From the NCBI GenBank assembly GCA_037384645.1, contig JARRNT010000044.1, forward strand, positions 1 through 34,527: a stretch of 34,527 nucleotides of DNA, written 5' to 3'. Of the stretch, positions 1-7,928 are shown piece after piece. The position numbers were made by a program, and so were the translations under genes. The notes beneath the pieces were generated by a model, which was given only the letters and a program-made list of their open reading frames with translations, was not told the origin of the DNA and did no database searches. The stretch's first letter is position 1; each line of letters opens with the position of its first letter. The stretch comes from RI-92 sp037384645 (lineage in GTDB: Bacteria > Pseudomonadota > Gammaproteobacteria > UBA6429 > Thiohalophilaceae).

Positions 1-814
1 CGGATGGCTGGACCATGTCATAGCCATCAGAAGTGGCGCCATAGCCGACGATCTCGGCATAGATCTTTGCCCCGCGCGCCTTTGCATGTTCGTACTCTTC
101 CATGACCAGCGTGCCACCGCCGCCGGAAATGACGAAGCCGTCACGGGTCGCATCATAAGGCCTCGAGGCGGTTTCCGGGGTCTCGTTGTACTTGGATGAC
201 AGTGCGCCCATGCCGTCGAACAGGCAGGACTGGCTCCAGTCCACTTCTTCACCGCCGCCGGCGAAGATAATGTCCTGCTTGCCGAGCTGAATCAGTTCCA
301 TCGCGTTGCCGATGCAGTGCGCGGAGGTTGAACAGGCCGAGCTGATCGAGTAGTTCACACCCTTGATCTTGAAGGGGGTTGCCAGGCAGGCGGACGTGGT
401 GCTCGCCATGGTACGCGTGACCATGTAAGGTCCCACGCGGCGAATGCCCTTTTCACGCATGGTATCCGCGGCTAGCACGACATTTGATGTCGAGCCGCCA
501 CCCGATCCGGTAATCAGTCCGGTGCGGACATTGCTCACGAGGTCGTCTGACAGACCCGCGTCATCGATTGCCTGCTGCATGGCGATATAGTTGTAGGCCG
601 CTGCCGGGCCCATGAAACGAAGTATCTTGCGGTCAATGAGCTCGGACACGTCGAGGTCGATTGGACCATTGACGTGGCTGCGAAAGCCCATTTCTGCCTG
701 TATCTCGCTGAAGCGGATACCTGAACGACCATTTTCCAGTGATTCTTTCACCTCGGCCTTGTTGTTGCCGAGACTTGAAACCACTCCCATTCCGGTAACG
801 ACGACTCTACGCAT
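1..814 (-). CDS. fabB: 3-oxoacyl-ACP synthase I (FabB), C-terminus off the window
   Basis: Beta-ketoacyl-ACP synthase that elongates acyl-ACP with malonyl-ACP in the cytoplasm and is needed for the unsaturated branch of type II fatty acid synthesis. About 271 of the usual ~405 residues are visible. The start MRRVVVTGMGVVSSLG is typical of the family, and the nucleophile Cys161 sits in SSACSTSAHCIGN. The two catalytic histidines expected near residues 298 and 333 lie beyond the left edge. The ATG at 814 is 5 nt after the fabA stop, so fabA-fabB is one transcription unit, as in many Gammaproteobacteria. No disruption is visible in the part present. FabF is the alternative, but the fabA linkage favours FabB. 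Confidence 0.95.
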   Translation of the reverse strand, partial: MRRVVVTGMGVVSSLGNNKAEVKESLENGRSGIRFSEIQAEMGFRSHVNGPIDLDVSELIDRKILRFMGPAAAYNYIAMQQAIDDAGLSDDLVSNVRTGLITGSGGGSTSNVVLAADTMREKGIRRVGPYMVTRTMASTTSACLATPFKIKGVNYSISSACSTSAHCIGNAMELIQLGKQDIIFAGGGEEVDWSQSCLFDGMGALSSKYNETPETASRPYDATRDGFVISGGGGTLVMEEYEHAKARGAKIYAEIVGYGATSDGYDMVQPS

Positions 815-819
815 ATCAG

Positions 820-1365
820 TTAGAATCCCTCAGTATTCGTGAAAAGACCGACCTTAAGGTCCTCTGCCTTGTAAATTTCCTTGCCATCGGCTTCCATGAC
901 GGCATCAGCAATGCCCATGAACAGCTTGCGTTGAATAACGCGTTTCAGATTGACCTTGTAAGTCACGAGTTTTACGTCAGGCGTTACCTGACCCGAAAAT
1001 TTCACTTCCCCTGCCCCGAGTGCACGGCCATGCCCGGGTCCACCCAGCCAGCCGAGATAAAAACCGACCAACTGCCACATTGCATCCAGGCCGAGGCAAC
1101 CGGGCATCACCGGGTCACCCTTGAAATGGCACTCGAAAAACCAGAGATCCGGATTAATATCCAGCTCGGCAACGATCTCACCCTTGCCATACAGGCCACC
1201 GCTGTCACTGATATGGGCAATGCGATCGAACATCAACATGGGTGGCAGGGGCAACTGGGCATTGCCCGGGCCGAACAATTCGCCGCGCCCGCACTGTAAC
1301 AGCTCTTCGTAGCTGAACTGGTGCTTGCGCTTGCTGATATCAAGATTACTGGTAGGTATGGACAT
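820..1365 (-). CDS. fabA: 3-hydroxydecanoyl-ACP dehydratase/isomerase (FabA)
   Basis: Dehydrates 3-hydroxydecanoyl-ACP and isomerises trans-2- to cis-3-decenoyl-ACP, the committing step of anaerobic unsaturated fatty acid synthesis; cytoplasmic. The 181 residues are slightly longer than the usual ~171. The hot-dog active site is intact: ECHFKGDPVMPGCLGLDAMW carries catalytic His80 and, on the central helix, Asp94. It lies 5 nt upstream of fabB in the same direction. The 124 nt upstream, up to the lpxA-like stop, have room for a promoter. They include a short palindrome TTCATGAA at about 1424-1431 that might be an operator, but I cannot assign it to FabR or FadR. Function is secure. Confidence 0.97.
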   Translation of the reverse strand: MSIPTSNLDISKRKHQFSYEELLQCGRGELFGPGNAQLPLPPMLMFDRIAHISDSGGLYGKGEIVAELDINPDLWFFECHFKGDPVMPGCLGLDAMWQLVGFYLGWLGGPGHGRALGAGEVKFSGQVTPDVKLVTYKVNLKRVIQRKLFMGIADAVMEADGKEIYKAEDLKVGLFTNTEGF

Positions 1366-1489
1366 GCGGATTCACTTTTTGGCTGATAGGGAGAGCGAGC
1401 TGAAATCAGGATTTGACTGTATGATTCATGAACATGTGGGGTATTTTACCTGCCCCTAATGGCTAAAAAAAGAAATGGGGCCGAAAAAC

Positions 1490-2275
1490 TTACTCGTCGC
1501 GATGAAATCCACGCTCCGCCGCCCGGGCGAACTCGCATAATTGAGTGACCAGCGGGTGTCCCAGTGCCTGCATCTCCGCCAGATTGGCCTCCAGGCTGTG
1601 TCCGTCGCGGCGAAATAATAACCGAAATCCCTGTTTCAGGGCTCGAATATCCTCCAGGCTGAAGCCAGCCCGTTTCAGTCCGACCAGGTTCAGGCCGCGG
1701 ACACTGGCCGGATTCCCATCCGTGATCATGAATGGCAGTACATCCTGGGTGATTTTGCTATTGCCACCGATCATGGCATAGCTGCCTAAATGGGTGTACT
1801 GATGGACCATGACACCGCCGGAAACAAATACCCGATCACCCACCGTCACATGTCCGGCCAAACCACATGACACAACGAACACATTGTGGTCACCTATCAG
1901 GCAATCGTGACCAATATGGGCGGTAGTCATCAGATAGTTACCGTCGCCCAGACGGGTCGACTTGCCTGCAAGATAGCCCCGGTTGACCGTGACCCCCTCG
2001 CGAAAGACATTGTCATTGCCGATCTGCGTGAACGTCTCAGTCGAGTCATCCGTGAAATTGACATGCTGGGGCCAGCCGCCGATCACGGCATGTTCATGCA
2101 CACGGTTACGCTGTCCCATCTGGGTGCCAGTCTTGATGACGGCGTGGGCAGCGATCACATTGTCATCGCCCAGCCGCACACCCTCCTCGACGATCGCAAA
2201 TGGCCCAATTTGATTGTTCTCCCCCAAATCGGCCGTCGCGGCAACGATAGCACTGGGATGGATTTGGTTTGGCAT
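1490..2275 (-). CDS. lpxA: LpxA-family UDP-GlcNAc acyltransferase with altered substrate loop
   Basis: Left-handed beta-helix acyltransferase related to LpxA, which adds the 3-hydroxyacyl chain to UDP-GlcNAc in the first step of lipid A synthesis. The 261 residues match E. coli LpxA (262). I chose the ATG at 2275 because MPNQIHPSAIV fits the family N-terminus; an upstream in-frame extension does not. The catalytic His is kept (His123 in TTAHIGHDCLIG), as are the His in LAGHV and VHQY. However, the conserved QDLKY loop reads QHVNF (residues 70-74), and the HRGT motif reads NRGY (98-101). It also stands alone, without lpxD, fabZ or lpxB. It may be a second, specialised LpxA copy rather than the housekeeping enzyme. 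Confidence 0.85.
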   Translation of the reverse strand: MPNQIHPSAIVAATADLGENNQIGPFAIVEEGVRLGDDNVIAAHAVIKTGTQMGQRNRVHEHAVIGGWPQHVNFTDDSTETFTQIGNDNVFREGVTVNRGYLAGKSTRLGDGNYLMTTAHIGHDCLIGDHNVFVVSCGLAGHVTVGDRVFVSGGVMVHQYTHLGSYAMIGGNSKITQDVLPFMITDGNPASVRGLNLVGLKRAGFSLEDIRALKQGFRLLFRRDGHSLEANLAEMQALGHPLVTQLCEFARAAERGFHRDE

Positions 2276-2354
2276 TAATAGCCCTACACATCGCTCGTTT
2301 TTTTCATTCAGCCGATACTTTAGCATTTGTCACGAATTGTTGACGAGAGTTTTC

Positions 2355-3830
2355 ATGCTTCGCACCCTGGAACAACTGGATTTTGATAACAGCTTCGCTC
2401 GCTTGCCAGCGGCGTTTTACAGCCGGCTGGCGCCGACTCCGTTTGCGCAAGCACCCTATCTTGTGAGTAGTAATCCGCAAGTCGCTGAGCTGATCGGACT
2501 ACATCCGGACGAATCACATCGACCGGAATTCCTGGCCTACCTCACGGGTGAACAGACCTGGCCCGGTGCTCAACCCCTGGCCATGTTGTATGCCGGCCAC
2601 CAGTTCGGCCACTACGTACCACAACTGGGAGACGGCCGGGCCATGTTGCTGGGCGAAGTACGTAATAGCGATGGGACAAAATGGGATTTACAGCTCAAGG
2701 GCTGTGGTGTGACCCCATACTCCCGCCAGGGCGATGGGCGCGCAGTATTGCGATCCACGATTCGTGAATACCTGTGTTCCGAAGCCATGCATGCACTGGG
2801 CATTGCGACCACGCGAGCCCTGTGCATTATCGGCAGCGACGAGGAAGTCTATCGCGAACAGATTGAAACCGGCGCCATGTTATTGCGGGTGGCACCCTCT
2901 CACGTACGCTTCGGTTCCTTTGAAGTATTTTACTACCGTGACCAGCACGAACATATCCGCACACTGGCGGATTATGTGATTGACCAGCATTTTCCTGAAC
3001 TGGCAGACAGGCCGGATAAATACGTGGAATGGTTGCGTCAGATCGTATTGCGCACTGCCCGGCTGATTGCACAATGGCAGGCTGTCGGCTTTGCCCATGG
3101 GGTCATGAACACCGATAACATGTCTATTCTAGGTCTGACCCTGGACTACGGCCCCTTCGGTTTCATGGAGCAATATGAGCCTGGCTTCATCTGCAATCAT
3201 TCGGATCACCACGGCCGTTATGCCTTTGACCAGCAGCCCAATGTTGCCCTGTGGAATCTCACCTGCCTGGCCCAGGCCCTGACGCCGTTAATGGAAATAG
3301 AGGCGGCCCAGGATGCATTGCGGCAATATGAACAGGCCTTTACCGAACAATATTATGATTTGATGCGACAGAAACTCGGCCTGCCGCAACTGGATGAACG
3401 GGCTGTGGAGCTTGTCATTGAATTGCTTGCACTGATGCAGGCAGACGCGCGCGACTACACCCTCACCCTGCGTGCACTCTCGCGTGTGCGCAGCGGTAAA
3501 CAGGCAGACAATACCGCAATACGCGATATGTTTATCCAGCGCGAACGCTTCGATCGCTGGTTACACGACTATCTGGAGACGCTCGTTCAGGCAAACAGTG
3601 ACGACGCCCGGCGCGAGGCAGACATGAATCGGTCTAACCCCAAATATGTATTGCGTAATTACCTGGCACAGGTCGCCATTGACAAGGCGACACGTGATGG
3701 TGACTACAGTGAGATTGACCGCTTGCTGGCGTGCCTGCGACAACCATTCAGTGAGCAGCCGGATTACGCGGCTTATGCCAGTGAGGCTCCCGCTTGGGCC
3801 CGGCATATTGAGGTCAGCTGCTCTTCCTGA
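2355..3830 (+). CDS. selO: Protein adenylyltransferase SelO (YdiU/UPF0061 family)
   Basis: Pseudokinase-fold enzyme that transfers AMP from ATP to Ser/Thr/Tyr of target proteins, linked in bacteria to redox stress. The 491 residues are full length for the family. Visible motifs are QLGDGRAMLLGE, LQLKGCGVTPYSRQGDGRAVLRS (nucleotide loop; Lys115), NTDNMS with the catalytic Asp254, and DYGPFGF with metal-binding Asp264. The C-terminus ends in SCSS, where the eukaryotic homologue carries selenocysteine; here Cys489 takes that place, which could support a disulfide switch. The ATG at 2355 begins MLRTLEQLDFDNSF, a typical start. It diverges from the lpxA-like gene across 79 nt, which must hold both promoters. 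Confidence 0.95.
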   Translation: MLRTLEQLDFDNSFARLPAAFYSRLAPTPFAQAPYLVSSNPQVAELIGLHPDESHRPEFLAYLTGEQTWPGAQPLAMLYAGHQFGHYVPQLGDGRAMLLGEVRNSDGTKWDLQLKGCGVTPYSRQGDGRAVLRSTIREYLCSEAMHALGIATTRALCIIGSDEEVYREQIETGAMLLRVAPSHVRFGSFEVFYYRDQHEHIRTLADYVIDQHFPELADRPDKYVEWLRQIVLRTARLIAQWQAVGFAHGVMNTDNMSILGLTLDYGPFGFMEQYEPGFICNHSDHHGRYAFDQQPNVALWNLTCLAQALTPLMEIEAAQDALRQYEQAFTEQYYDLMRQKLGLPQLDERAVELVIELLALMQADARDYTLTLRALSRVRSGKQADNTAIRDMFIQRERFDRWLHDYLETLVQANSDDARREADMNRSNPKYVLRNYLAQVAIDKATRDGDYSEIDRLLACLRQPFSEQPDYAAYASEAPAWARHIEVSCSS

Positions 3831-3848
3831 GCGGATTCAGGCGCTACC

Positions 3849-3865
3849 CCGCACAACTGGTGCGG
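3849..3865. terminator. Hairpin in the convergent selO/CBS gap
   Basis: A perfect 6-bp GC-rich stem, CCGCAC, loop AACTG, GTGCGG, lies in the 47-nt gap between two convergent stop codons. Neither strand has a clear T-run after it, so it may act as a weak two-way terminator or only protect 3' ends. Confidence 0.4.
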
Positions 3866-3877
3866 TGTGCGATATGC

Positions 3878-4336
3878 TTAATTGGCAGGCGCGCGCGCCA
3901 GGTCACGCTGGAAAATGGCCTTGTGCACATCACCCACACTGACAATCCCGACCAGCTTGCCCTTATCCGCGACAGGAATACGACGAATACGATGGCGGAA
4001 CATGATGGAGGCGGCCTTGAGAACCGGCCAGTCCGGTTCGACGGTATAAACGCGGGTAGTCATTAAGCGTGATACCTTCTGGCCCAGCACATCATGATAA
4101 TCATGCTCCAGTTTCTCAAGATCAACAAACCCGGCATCCGTCATCACTTCCTGCAAATCCGGGAACATGCCCCACAGGATATCCTTTTCGGAAATCATGC
4201 CGACAATCTGTGATTCGTTGTCAACCACGGGTACACCACTGATCTTCTGGAAACACATAATGACCGCCACATCCCGTACCAGAGTATCCGGCGTTGCGGT
4301 TTTAACCGAAGTGGTCATAATGTCTTTAACTAGCAT
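3878..4336 (-). CDS. CBS domain pair protein
   Basis: A stand-alone Bateman module of 152 residues. Two CBS domains are visible: residues ~1-60 (MLVKDIMTTSVKTATPD...ISGVPVVD...GMISEKDIL) and ~85-147 (VSRLMTTRVYTVEPD...RIRRIPVAD...LVGIVSVGDV). Such proteins bind adenine nucleotides and usually modulate another protein. There is no signal peptide, membrane segment or fused catalytic domain, so the partner is unknown. It faces selO convergently and has 194 nt of non-coding sequence upstream, which makes it probably monocistronic. The domain call is secure; the role is open. Confidence 0.9.
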   Translation of the reverse strand: MLVKDIMTTSVKTATPDTLVRDVAVIMCFQKISGVPVVDNESQIVGMISEKDILWGMFPDLQEVMTDAGFVDLEKLEHDYHDVLGQKVSRLMTTRVYTVEPDWPVLKAASIMFRHRIRRIPVADKGKLVGIVSVGDVHKAIFQRDLARAPAN

Positions 4337-4530
4337 GCTATATTCTCCTGTCTAACTAGGCCACAATTGCAGCAAATAATTGGGATCATCTTTGCACACA
4401 AGTCGGCATTATGATCCTGCTCACCGATTTTATTCTGTTTCGATTTCTCATCCAACACAGGTGTTCAGATAGTCGGATAAATAAAAATAGTTAACTTGTC
4501 GCATGTCCGGCACAAAGCCAGTGCATTGCT

Positions 4531-5607
4531 CTAACCTGTGTTACTGGCTTCGTATTTTTTAAGCAATACACCTTCCTCACCACAACAACTGGCACTGCAT
4601 TTCTTAACCTGATGAATGGCATCAGGGTCGGCATCCAGATACGCGCTGACCGGCAGATTTTCCATGGCACAGTCACAGCCCTTATCATCATATACATAAA
4701 CATTCTGCAAACCGGCATCACGTGCTATCGCTTCAACATCATAAAGCATCTGCGGTTCAGTAGCCGGCAGGTGACTGAGCTTAAACGCCGGGAAAAAGCG
4801 CGTAATATGCCACGGGCTGTCCGCCCCGAGCGTGTCGTGAATCCATTCAGCAATCCCCCGCAACATGATTGCATCGTCGTTACGCGTTGGAATAATATTA
4901 GTGCGCGTTTCCACATGGATCCCGAGCTTATGCGCGTGCGCAATGCTCTGCAGGATGTCATCCACCCGAGCCTTGCCACAGATATCCTGGTAAAACGCGG
5001 CATCCAGGCTTTTTATATCTGAACACAAGACATCAATATGCGGTGCCAGTTCCGTCAGTGCCTCGTCCGTGACAAAGCTGTTGGAAACATACACAGTATA
5101 CAAACCGGCCTCATGCGCAAGTTGCGCCACATCCAGCACGTATTCCAGCCACACAGCGGGCTCGGAATAGGTAAAGGCAATGCCCTGTACCTGATGGCGC
5201 AGTGCTGTCTCGACCATAACCTCTGGCCGCACATAGGCGTCCGTTGATTCACCGCGCGCCATATTATCCAGGGCCGTTACCCCCCAGGATATCTCCAGGT
5301 TGTGACAACCGCCGCACCGGAAGCTGCAGCCATAACTGCCAATGGACATGACCTGGGTACCCGGCCGGTAATGCCGAACCGGCTTTTGTTCGATGGGGGC
5401 AACATCGATAGCGGAAATCAGGCCATAGGACAGGTTGTATAAGGTGCCATGACGATTGACATGCGCCTGGCAAAAGCCGCGCTGGCCATGGCGCAATCGA
5501 CAGTGCCAGGGACATAAATGGCAGCGGGTCGTGCCATCATCGAGTTTTTCCTGCAAGCGCGTGGGTTGCAGGCGATAACTGTCTGTCTGTTTTTCTAGGC
5601 GACGCAT
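4531..5607 (-). CDS. amrS: AmmeMemoRadiSam-system radical SAM protein (AmrS-like)
   Basis: PflA-like radical SAM enzyme of 358 residues. The 4Fe-4S/SAM motif is CSFRCGGC at Cys94, Cys98 and Cys101. An N-terminal cysteine set (Cys29, Cys32, Cys36, Cys46) matches the family's CxLCPxxC region. The C-terminus differs from the usual CPxCG knuckle: it carries CDC and then CSASCCGEEGVLLKKYE, so it may bind a metal in another way. The usual AMMECR1 and Memo partners are not in the window. It overlaps the upstream ATP-grasp gene by 13 nt and is probably co-transcribed with it. The substrate of this family is not settled. Confidence 0.85.
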   Translation of the reverse strand: MRRLEKQTDSYRLQPTRLQEKLDDGTTRCHLCPWHCRLRHGQRGFCQAHVNRHGTLYNLSYGLISAIDVAPIEQKPVRHYRPGTQVMSIGSYGCSFRCGGCHNLEISWGVTALDNMARGESTDAYVRPEVMVETALRHQVQGIAFTYSEPAVWLEYVLDVAQLAHEAGLYTVYVSNSFVTDEALTELAPHIDVLCSDIKSLDAAFYQDICGKARVDDILQSIAHAHKLGIHVETRTNIIPTRNDDAIMLRGIAEWIHDTLGADSPWHITRFFPAFKLSHLPATEPQMLYDVEAIARDAGLQNVYVYDDKGCDCAMENLPVSAYLDADPDAIHQVKKCSASCCGEEGVLLKKYEASNTG

Positions 5608-6866
5608 ACTGTAGTTCCCTGGTTCAGTTTCCAGATTGGTGCGATAACGAAGTGCAGACAGGCATGGGCATCACGCAGGGCCTGCTCCGCCTCCTGTATC
5701 GTTGGTGCATGGGAAAATATGAATCCCAGATAACTGGCACCTTCGGGGAGGGGCACCAGTTCGTGTCCCTCGCGTACCTGGATATCAATATCCACGATAT
5801 AAGGGACGCGTTGTGCAGCCAGCAATCCCTCCACCCGTTTCAACATACCGGCCTGTGGAATCGGGATCATCAAGACCCCGGCCGCCCCCGGTTCACGCTT
5901 CAGTGACAGCGTCTTGTCCATGGCATGGGCCAGCACCAGCTCTTCCAGCGAGTAACCCGTACCAAACCGCAACAGGCGCCCACACAGGCCACCGATGGTG
6001 CGCGCCGCGATTTCAATGACAAAGACACCTCGCACATTTACCCGACATTCGGCATGAACCGGTCCTTCCTGCAGACCGTAAGCCGCACAAGCCTGTTGCA
6101 ACACGGCTTCAACCTCAGTCTGTTGTTGCATACTCAGGCGCGTGGGCGTGACGTAATAGGTTTCTTCGAAAAACGGCCCTTCCAGCGGATCTGGTTTGTC
6201 AAACACGGTGAGGATGTGCAACTGCCCGTGCACCAGCATGGCTTCGATGGCAATTTCCACACCCGGCACATATTCTTCGACCAGCAGGAAACGCCTGGCC
6301 TCTTCGTCGAGATCACTGATGCCCTGCAGCAGCCGACTGACACGCTCGATCGCCTGTTGCAATTCAAACGGACTATCGGCCCGAATCACACCGCGACTGG
6401 CAGACAGGGCAATGGGTTTGACCACCACCGGGTACGCGATTTGCTCAAGCTGGCTTGCCAACGGCAGGCCCAGATCAAGCCGCCAATGCTGCGGTACCGG
6501 GACTCCGTGTTGACTCAGGCAGGCCCGGGCGTGGTCCTTGCGCCTGGCAATACGCACCGCCGCCGGCTCGTTGTGCGGCAGCCCCAGTGTCTTCGCCAGT
6601 GTTGCAGCCAGTTCAGTGGTGGCATCGTCAGTACCAATAACGCCAACGATATTGTGTTGCCCTGCCACACGCAGTAATTCTGCCAGGGCAGCGTCCGCAT
6701 CGCTGAAATCAATGTGAACCCCCCGGGCATAAGCACTCACGATAGAGTGTTTACCTTCCGAGGCGATCAGCGCATGAACACCCATGCGATCGGCTGCCGC
6801 AATGAATGACAAGGTCCGATAACTGCCATGCGGGGCAATAATGAGGACTGTAGGTCTACCAGGCAT
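5595..6866 (-). CDS. ATP-grasp domain protein
   Basis: ATP-dependent carboxylate-amine or -thiol ligase type enzyme, about 423 residues. An N-terminal Rossmann-like segment (LIIAPHGSYRT) is followed by the ATP-grasp core: YPVVVKPIALSASRGV (ATP-binding Lys and Gly/Ser loop, residues ~165-180), FLLVEEYVPGVEIAIEA, then GPVHAECRV and VFVIEIAARTIGG (Mg-binding Glu/Asn-type region). The C-terminal part resembles the BL00235/CARNS-like group. I chose the ATG at 6866 (MPGRPTVLIIAPHG); a longer frame would run into the erpA-like gene. It sits 54 nt after erpA and overlaps the radical-SAM gene, so the two probably act in one pathway. The substrate cannot be read from the sequence. Confidence 0.85.
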   Translation of the reverse strand: MPGRPTVLIIAPHGSYRTLSFIAAADRMGVHALIASEGKHSIVSAYARGVHIDFSDADAALAELLRVAGQHNIVGVIGTDDATTELAATLAKTLGLPHNEPAAVRIARRKDHARACLSQHGVPVPQHWRLDLGLPLASQLEQIAYPVVVKPIALSASRGVIRADSPFELQQAIERVSRLLQGISDLDEEARRFLLVEEYVPGVEIAIEAMLVHGQLHILTVFDKPDPLEGPFFEETYYVTPTRLSMQQQTEVEAVLQQACAAYGLQEGPVHAECRVNVRGVFVIEIAARTIGGLCGRLLRFGTGYSLEELVLAHAMDKTLSLKREPGAAGVLMIPIPQAGMLKRVEGLLAAQRVPYIVDIDIQVREGHELVPLPEGASYLGFIFSHAPTIQEAEQALRDAHACLHFVIAPIWKLNQGTTVCVA

Positions 6867-6919
6867 CCTGGTGACCTGCTGAAGATCCGAGATTTGCCAA
6901 ACCGTTGAGGTCGGTTTTA

Positions 6920-7306
6920 TCAAAAACCGGTGCCGCAACCACCGCCGCCACAACCGGCACAGCCGCCGCTGCCGCCAACACTCTTGAAGACATTGTTGAA
7001 CACAAAGGACTTGCTCATACCGTTATCGACAAAATCGATATCGGAACCTTGCAAATAACCGAGTGCGACCGGGTCAACCATGATCTTGTAGCCGTCACCG
7101 TCAAGTATCTTGTCGTATGGCTGGATGGCTTCTGCATAGGTCATCCCGTAGGTCATGCCACCACAACCGCCACCACTGACGAAAATGCGGATGCCCTCGA
7201 TGTCTTCGTCGATGCTGGCCAGCAGGTTCTTCAGCTGCTCTGCCGCTGCGACGCTGACCTTGATTTCATGATCGGCAATTTCGGTTTTGTATGCCACTGC
7301 ACCCAT
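6920..7306 (-). CDS. erpA: IscA/ErpA-type iron-sulfur carrier with unusual C-terminus
   Basis: HesB/IscA family A-type carrier that passes Fe-S clusters to apo-proteins. It has 128 residues, against ~107-116 usually. The first ligand is Cys48 in SGGGCGGMTYGM, and the fold continues through FVDNGMSKSFVFNNV. The family ends in a CGCGSSF-type tail. Here the tail is glycine-rich, GGCAGCGGGGCGTGF, with Cys116, Cys119 and Cys124, so the usual C-x-C spacing is replaced by C-x2-C plus a fourth Cys. It heads a run with the ATP-grasp and radical-SAM genes, whose product needs an Fe-S cluster. Family is secure; the ErpA versus IscA label is less so. Confidence 0.8.
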   Translation of the reverse strand: MGAVAYKTEIADHEIKVSVAAAEQLKNLLASIDEDIEGIRIFVSGGGCGGMTYGMTYAEAIQPYDKILDGDGYKIMVDPVALGYLQGSDIDFVDNGMSKSFVFNNVFKSVGGSGGCAGCGGGGCGTGF

Positions 7307-7342
7307 GTTCAGACTCCATAGACATTGCTTTAGATATTTCTA

Positions 7343-7351
7343 ATAATAGCA
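7343..7351 (-). promoter_or_regulatory. Candidate extended -10 of the erpA-like gene
   Basis: On the minus strand the sequence reads TGCTATTAT: a TGn extension followed by TATTAT (5 of 6 to TATAAT). It would place transcription start ~30 nt before the ATG at 7306. No good -35 is present, as is common for extended -10 promoters. Candidate only. Confidence 0.4.
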
Positions 7352-7412
7352 ATATTGAGACAGTGAAGCCTAGCAGGGCGTTCACTACGTGTATTAGCGG
7401 AGATCAGACAAA

Positions 7413-7694
7413 GTGCGCATGGTTATTTGCAAGGTATTGAAAAGAGAGGCTGAAGGACTGGATGAGCCCCCCTATCCGGGCGAGCTAGGCGAGCGGATTT
7501 ATGAAAATATCTCCCGGGAAGGCTGGCAACAATGGCTCCAGCGCCTCACCACTATCCTGAATGAAAATCACCTGAGTACTGCCGATCCGGGCAGCATCGA
7601 GGTCATCGAGCAGCATATGCTGGGCTTCCTGTTTGGCGAAGGTGATGCCGGCAGGCTGCCCCCGGGCTTCAATCCGGGCGGGGGCAAGAAATAA
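7413..7694 (+). CDS. yggX: Fe(2+)-trafficking / oxidative damage protection protein YggX
   Basis: Small cytoplasmic protein (93 residues; E. coli ~91) that protects Fe-S enzymes from oxidative damage and may handle labile iron. The family signature is clear: ICKVLKREAEGLDEPPYPGELGERIY, with the conserved Cys near the N-terminus, followed by WQQWLQRLTTILNE and FLFGEGD. The start is GTG at 7413: a GGAG at 7399-7402 is correctly spaced for it, while the ATG at 7419 lies 16 nt from that GGAG. It diverges from the erpA-like gene, so two Fe-S/iron genes share one control region of about 106 nt. A small unknown gene starts 5 nt after its stop. Confidence 0.95.
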   Translation: MRMVICKVLKREAEGLDEPPYPGELGERIYENISREGWQQWLQRLTTILNENHLSTADPGSIEVIEQHMLGFLFGEGDAGRLPPGFNPGGGKK

Positions 7695-7699
7695 TCCTT

Positions 7700-7918
7700 A
7701 TGACCGATTTGACGCAGTACCCGCTCCAGGAACTCAAACTCATCTATCGTCTCCTTCATGCCCAGCTGCCCCAGCAGCCACAACTGATCGACTCGCAACT
7801 ACTGGAGGAGCTGCAGGCCTATCTGCAACAACAGGCCAGCACGGACGGGGTTGACGTGTCACATCACGCGCAATGGGCCCGCTGGCTGGAAACCGAGTCA
7901 CTGCTTAAAAGTCTGTGA
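7700..7918 (+). CDS. Small protein of unknown function
   Basis: A 72-residue hydrophilic, Gln/Leu-rich protein, predicted mostly alpha-helical (PLQELKLIYRLLHAQLPQQP, then LLEELQAYLQQQAS). It has no signal peptide, membrane segment or cysteine. It starts 5 nt after yggX and ends 10 nt before the Nudix ATG, so it is packed inside a three-gene run, which is the main argument that it is real. I do not recognise a family. Confidence 0.65.
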   Translation: MTDLTQYPLQELKLIYRLLHAQLPQQPQLIDSQLLEELQAYLQQQASTDGVDVSHHAQWARWLETESLLKSL

Positions 7919-7928
7919 AGCCATCAGC

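Noticed and set aside
1413..1440. Palindrome near TTCATGAA as a FabR/FadR operator upstream of fabA
   Set aside because: It does not match the known operator patterns well enough to name.
2214..2354. N-terminal extension of selO
   Set aside because: It would overlap the lpxA-like gene start, and the family begins at the ATG at 2355.
6867..6953. N-terminal extension of the ATP-grasp gene
   Set aside because: It overlaps the erpA-like coding region, and family similarity starts at the ATG at 6866.
6905..7321. Open frame of 138 residues opposite the erpA-like gene
   Set aside because: It is antisense to a clear IscA-family gene, is low in complexity because of the Gly/Cys-rich tail, and has no ribosome site.
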